Shown here: positions 38,588 to 38,996 of the stretch, piece by piece
How the letters are laid out: every line of letters starts with the position of its first letter
Numbering within the stretch: position 1 is the stretch's first letter
Assembly (NCBI GenBank): GCA_030430255.1
Contig: JAUIGD010000012.1
Coordinates: 1-38,996 of the forward strand
Length of the DNA stretch: 38,996 nucleotides
Reading direction: 5' to 3'
From: Verrucomicrobiia bacterium
GTDB lineage: Bacteria > Verrucomicrobiota > Verrucomicrobiia > Verrucomicrobiales > DEV007
Made by a program: the position numbers and the translations under genes
The notes under the pieces: generated by a model
What the model was told of the DNA's origin: nothing
The model's database searches: none
What the model saw: the letters and a program-made list of their open reading frames with translations, nothing else

Positions 38588-38996
38588 CGCGCGGCCCTCC
38601 CCTTCCTGGTGTGGTGTTTACGGAACGCCAGGTAGCGGGCGAGCACCGCGCCGAGCGGTTCCCCGGTGTCGATCAGTGCGTAGTCGACCCCGAGCTTGTC
38701 GCAGACCTTGCGCAGGTCTTTGCGGTAGCGGCCGACGATCTCCAGGTAGGTCTTCCGCAGCGCCCGCGGGTCGGCGTGCACCTCGTCGGTGCTCTCCATG
38801 CCGATGAAGCGCGTGTTGTCCTCGAAGGGGAACTCCAGCTCGTCGCGGTCCATGACGTGGAACACCACCACCTCGTGGCGGCGCAGGCGGAACTGTTGCA
38901 GGGCCTGCCGGACCACATCGACGTCCGCGAACAGGTCGGAGAAGATCGCCACCAGGCCGCGGTTGCGGATCTGCGGCACCAGTTCGAGGAAGACAT
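38584..38996 (-). CDS. DUF58 family protein, C-terminal part (cut by right edge)
   Basis: The open frame continues to the window edge, so the track start at 38979 (a GTG inside LELVPQI) is not the real one. The visible 136 residues are the vWA-like C-terminal part of DUF58: LVPQIRNRGLVAIFSDLFADVDVVRQALQQFRLRRHEVVVFHVMDRDELEFPFEDNTRFIGMES, then ADPRALRKTYLEIVGRYRKDLRKVCDKLGVDYALIDTGEPLGAVLARYLAFR. DUF58 proteins are usually encoded directly behind a MoxR AAA+ ATPase, which would be expected further right. The stop overlaps the start of the BatA-type gene. Confidence 0.93.
   Translation of the reverse strand, partial: VFLELVPQIRNRGLVAIFSDLFADVDVVRQALQQFRLRRHEVVVFHVMDRDELEFPFEDNTRFIGMESTDEVHADPRALRKTYLEIVGRYRKDLRKVCDKLGVDYALIDTGEPLGAVLARYLAFRKHHTRKGRAAR

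Overview
The window is about 39 kb of GC-rich chromosome with the gene content of a PVC-superphylum bacterium, most likely a Verrucomicrobiota member; Planctomycetota is the main alternative. The basis is family content: a Tat-exported DUF1501 protein, a planctomycete-type cytochrome c joined to a WD40 propeller, a PVC membrane-bound dehydrogenase with HEAT repeats and a CxxCH haem domain, a PVC-type SGNH hydrolase next to it, an NPCBM protein, and a large vWA/BatA/DUF4175 operon. No rRNA, tRNA, CRISPR array, prophage or transposase gene was found.

Layout. 1-328 (-) is the start of a secreted protein cut by the window edge and absent from the ORF track. 439-1872 (+) is DUF1501. 2072-4506 (-) is a two-gene unit: a Tat-exported sugar isomerase-like protein, then cytochrome c/WD40. 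4507-5386 holds only repeats. 5387-11944 (-) runs from a TolC/NodT outer-membrane lipoprotein through an SGNH hydrolase and the PVC dehydrogenase/cytochrome to a small FKBP prolyl isomerase. 12130-15488 (-) is a pair of paralogous exported proteins, each with a pilin/pseudopilin-like C-terminus. 15657-18434 (+) is a large secreted TPR protein. 18435-18919 is repeats. 18920-20054 (-) is prfB with the classical programmed +1 frameshift, divergent from a short recO-like gene (20115-20639). 20852-21757 (+) is a kinesin-light-chain-like TPR protein. 21758-22739 is repeats again.

From the right edge down to 22740, the minus strand carries one tightly packed, probably single operon: DUF58 (partial), BatA-type vWA protein, TPR/PQQ-propeller protein, Tat-exported alpha/alpha-toroid protein, second vWA/amidotransferase-like membrane protein, DUF4175 membrane protein, Gln-rich coiled-coil protein, TPR protein and NPCBM protein. 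Spacing is short, with ATGA stop/start overlaps at 38584-38587 and 33323-33326. The parts are membrane-anchored metal-binding vWA domains plus exported scaffolds (TPR, propeller, toroid, coiled coil). They suggest an envelope-located complex of the kind usually driven by a MoxR ATPase, which would lie outside the window. The function of this complex is not known, and it is the best candidate here for an undescribed system.

The most unusual points are: an in-frame TGA that splits the TPR gene of this operon while the reading frame continues for 89 clearly coding codons; the pilin-like domains placed behind an exported N-terminal domain; and a family of non-coding elements with terminal inverted repeats (core ATGGCGCTYGGTT) plus a 186-bp element with perfect 20-bp inverted ends, with diverged copies in the three long intergenic regions. 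All calls are from reading the sequence; no database search was run.
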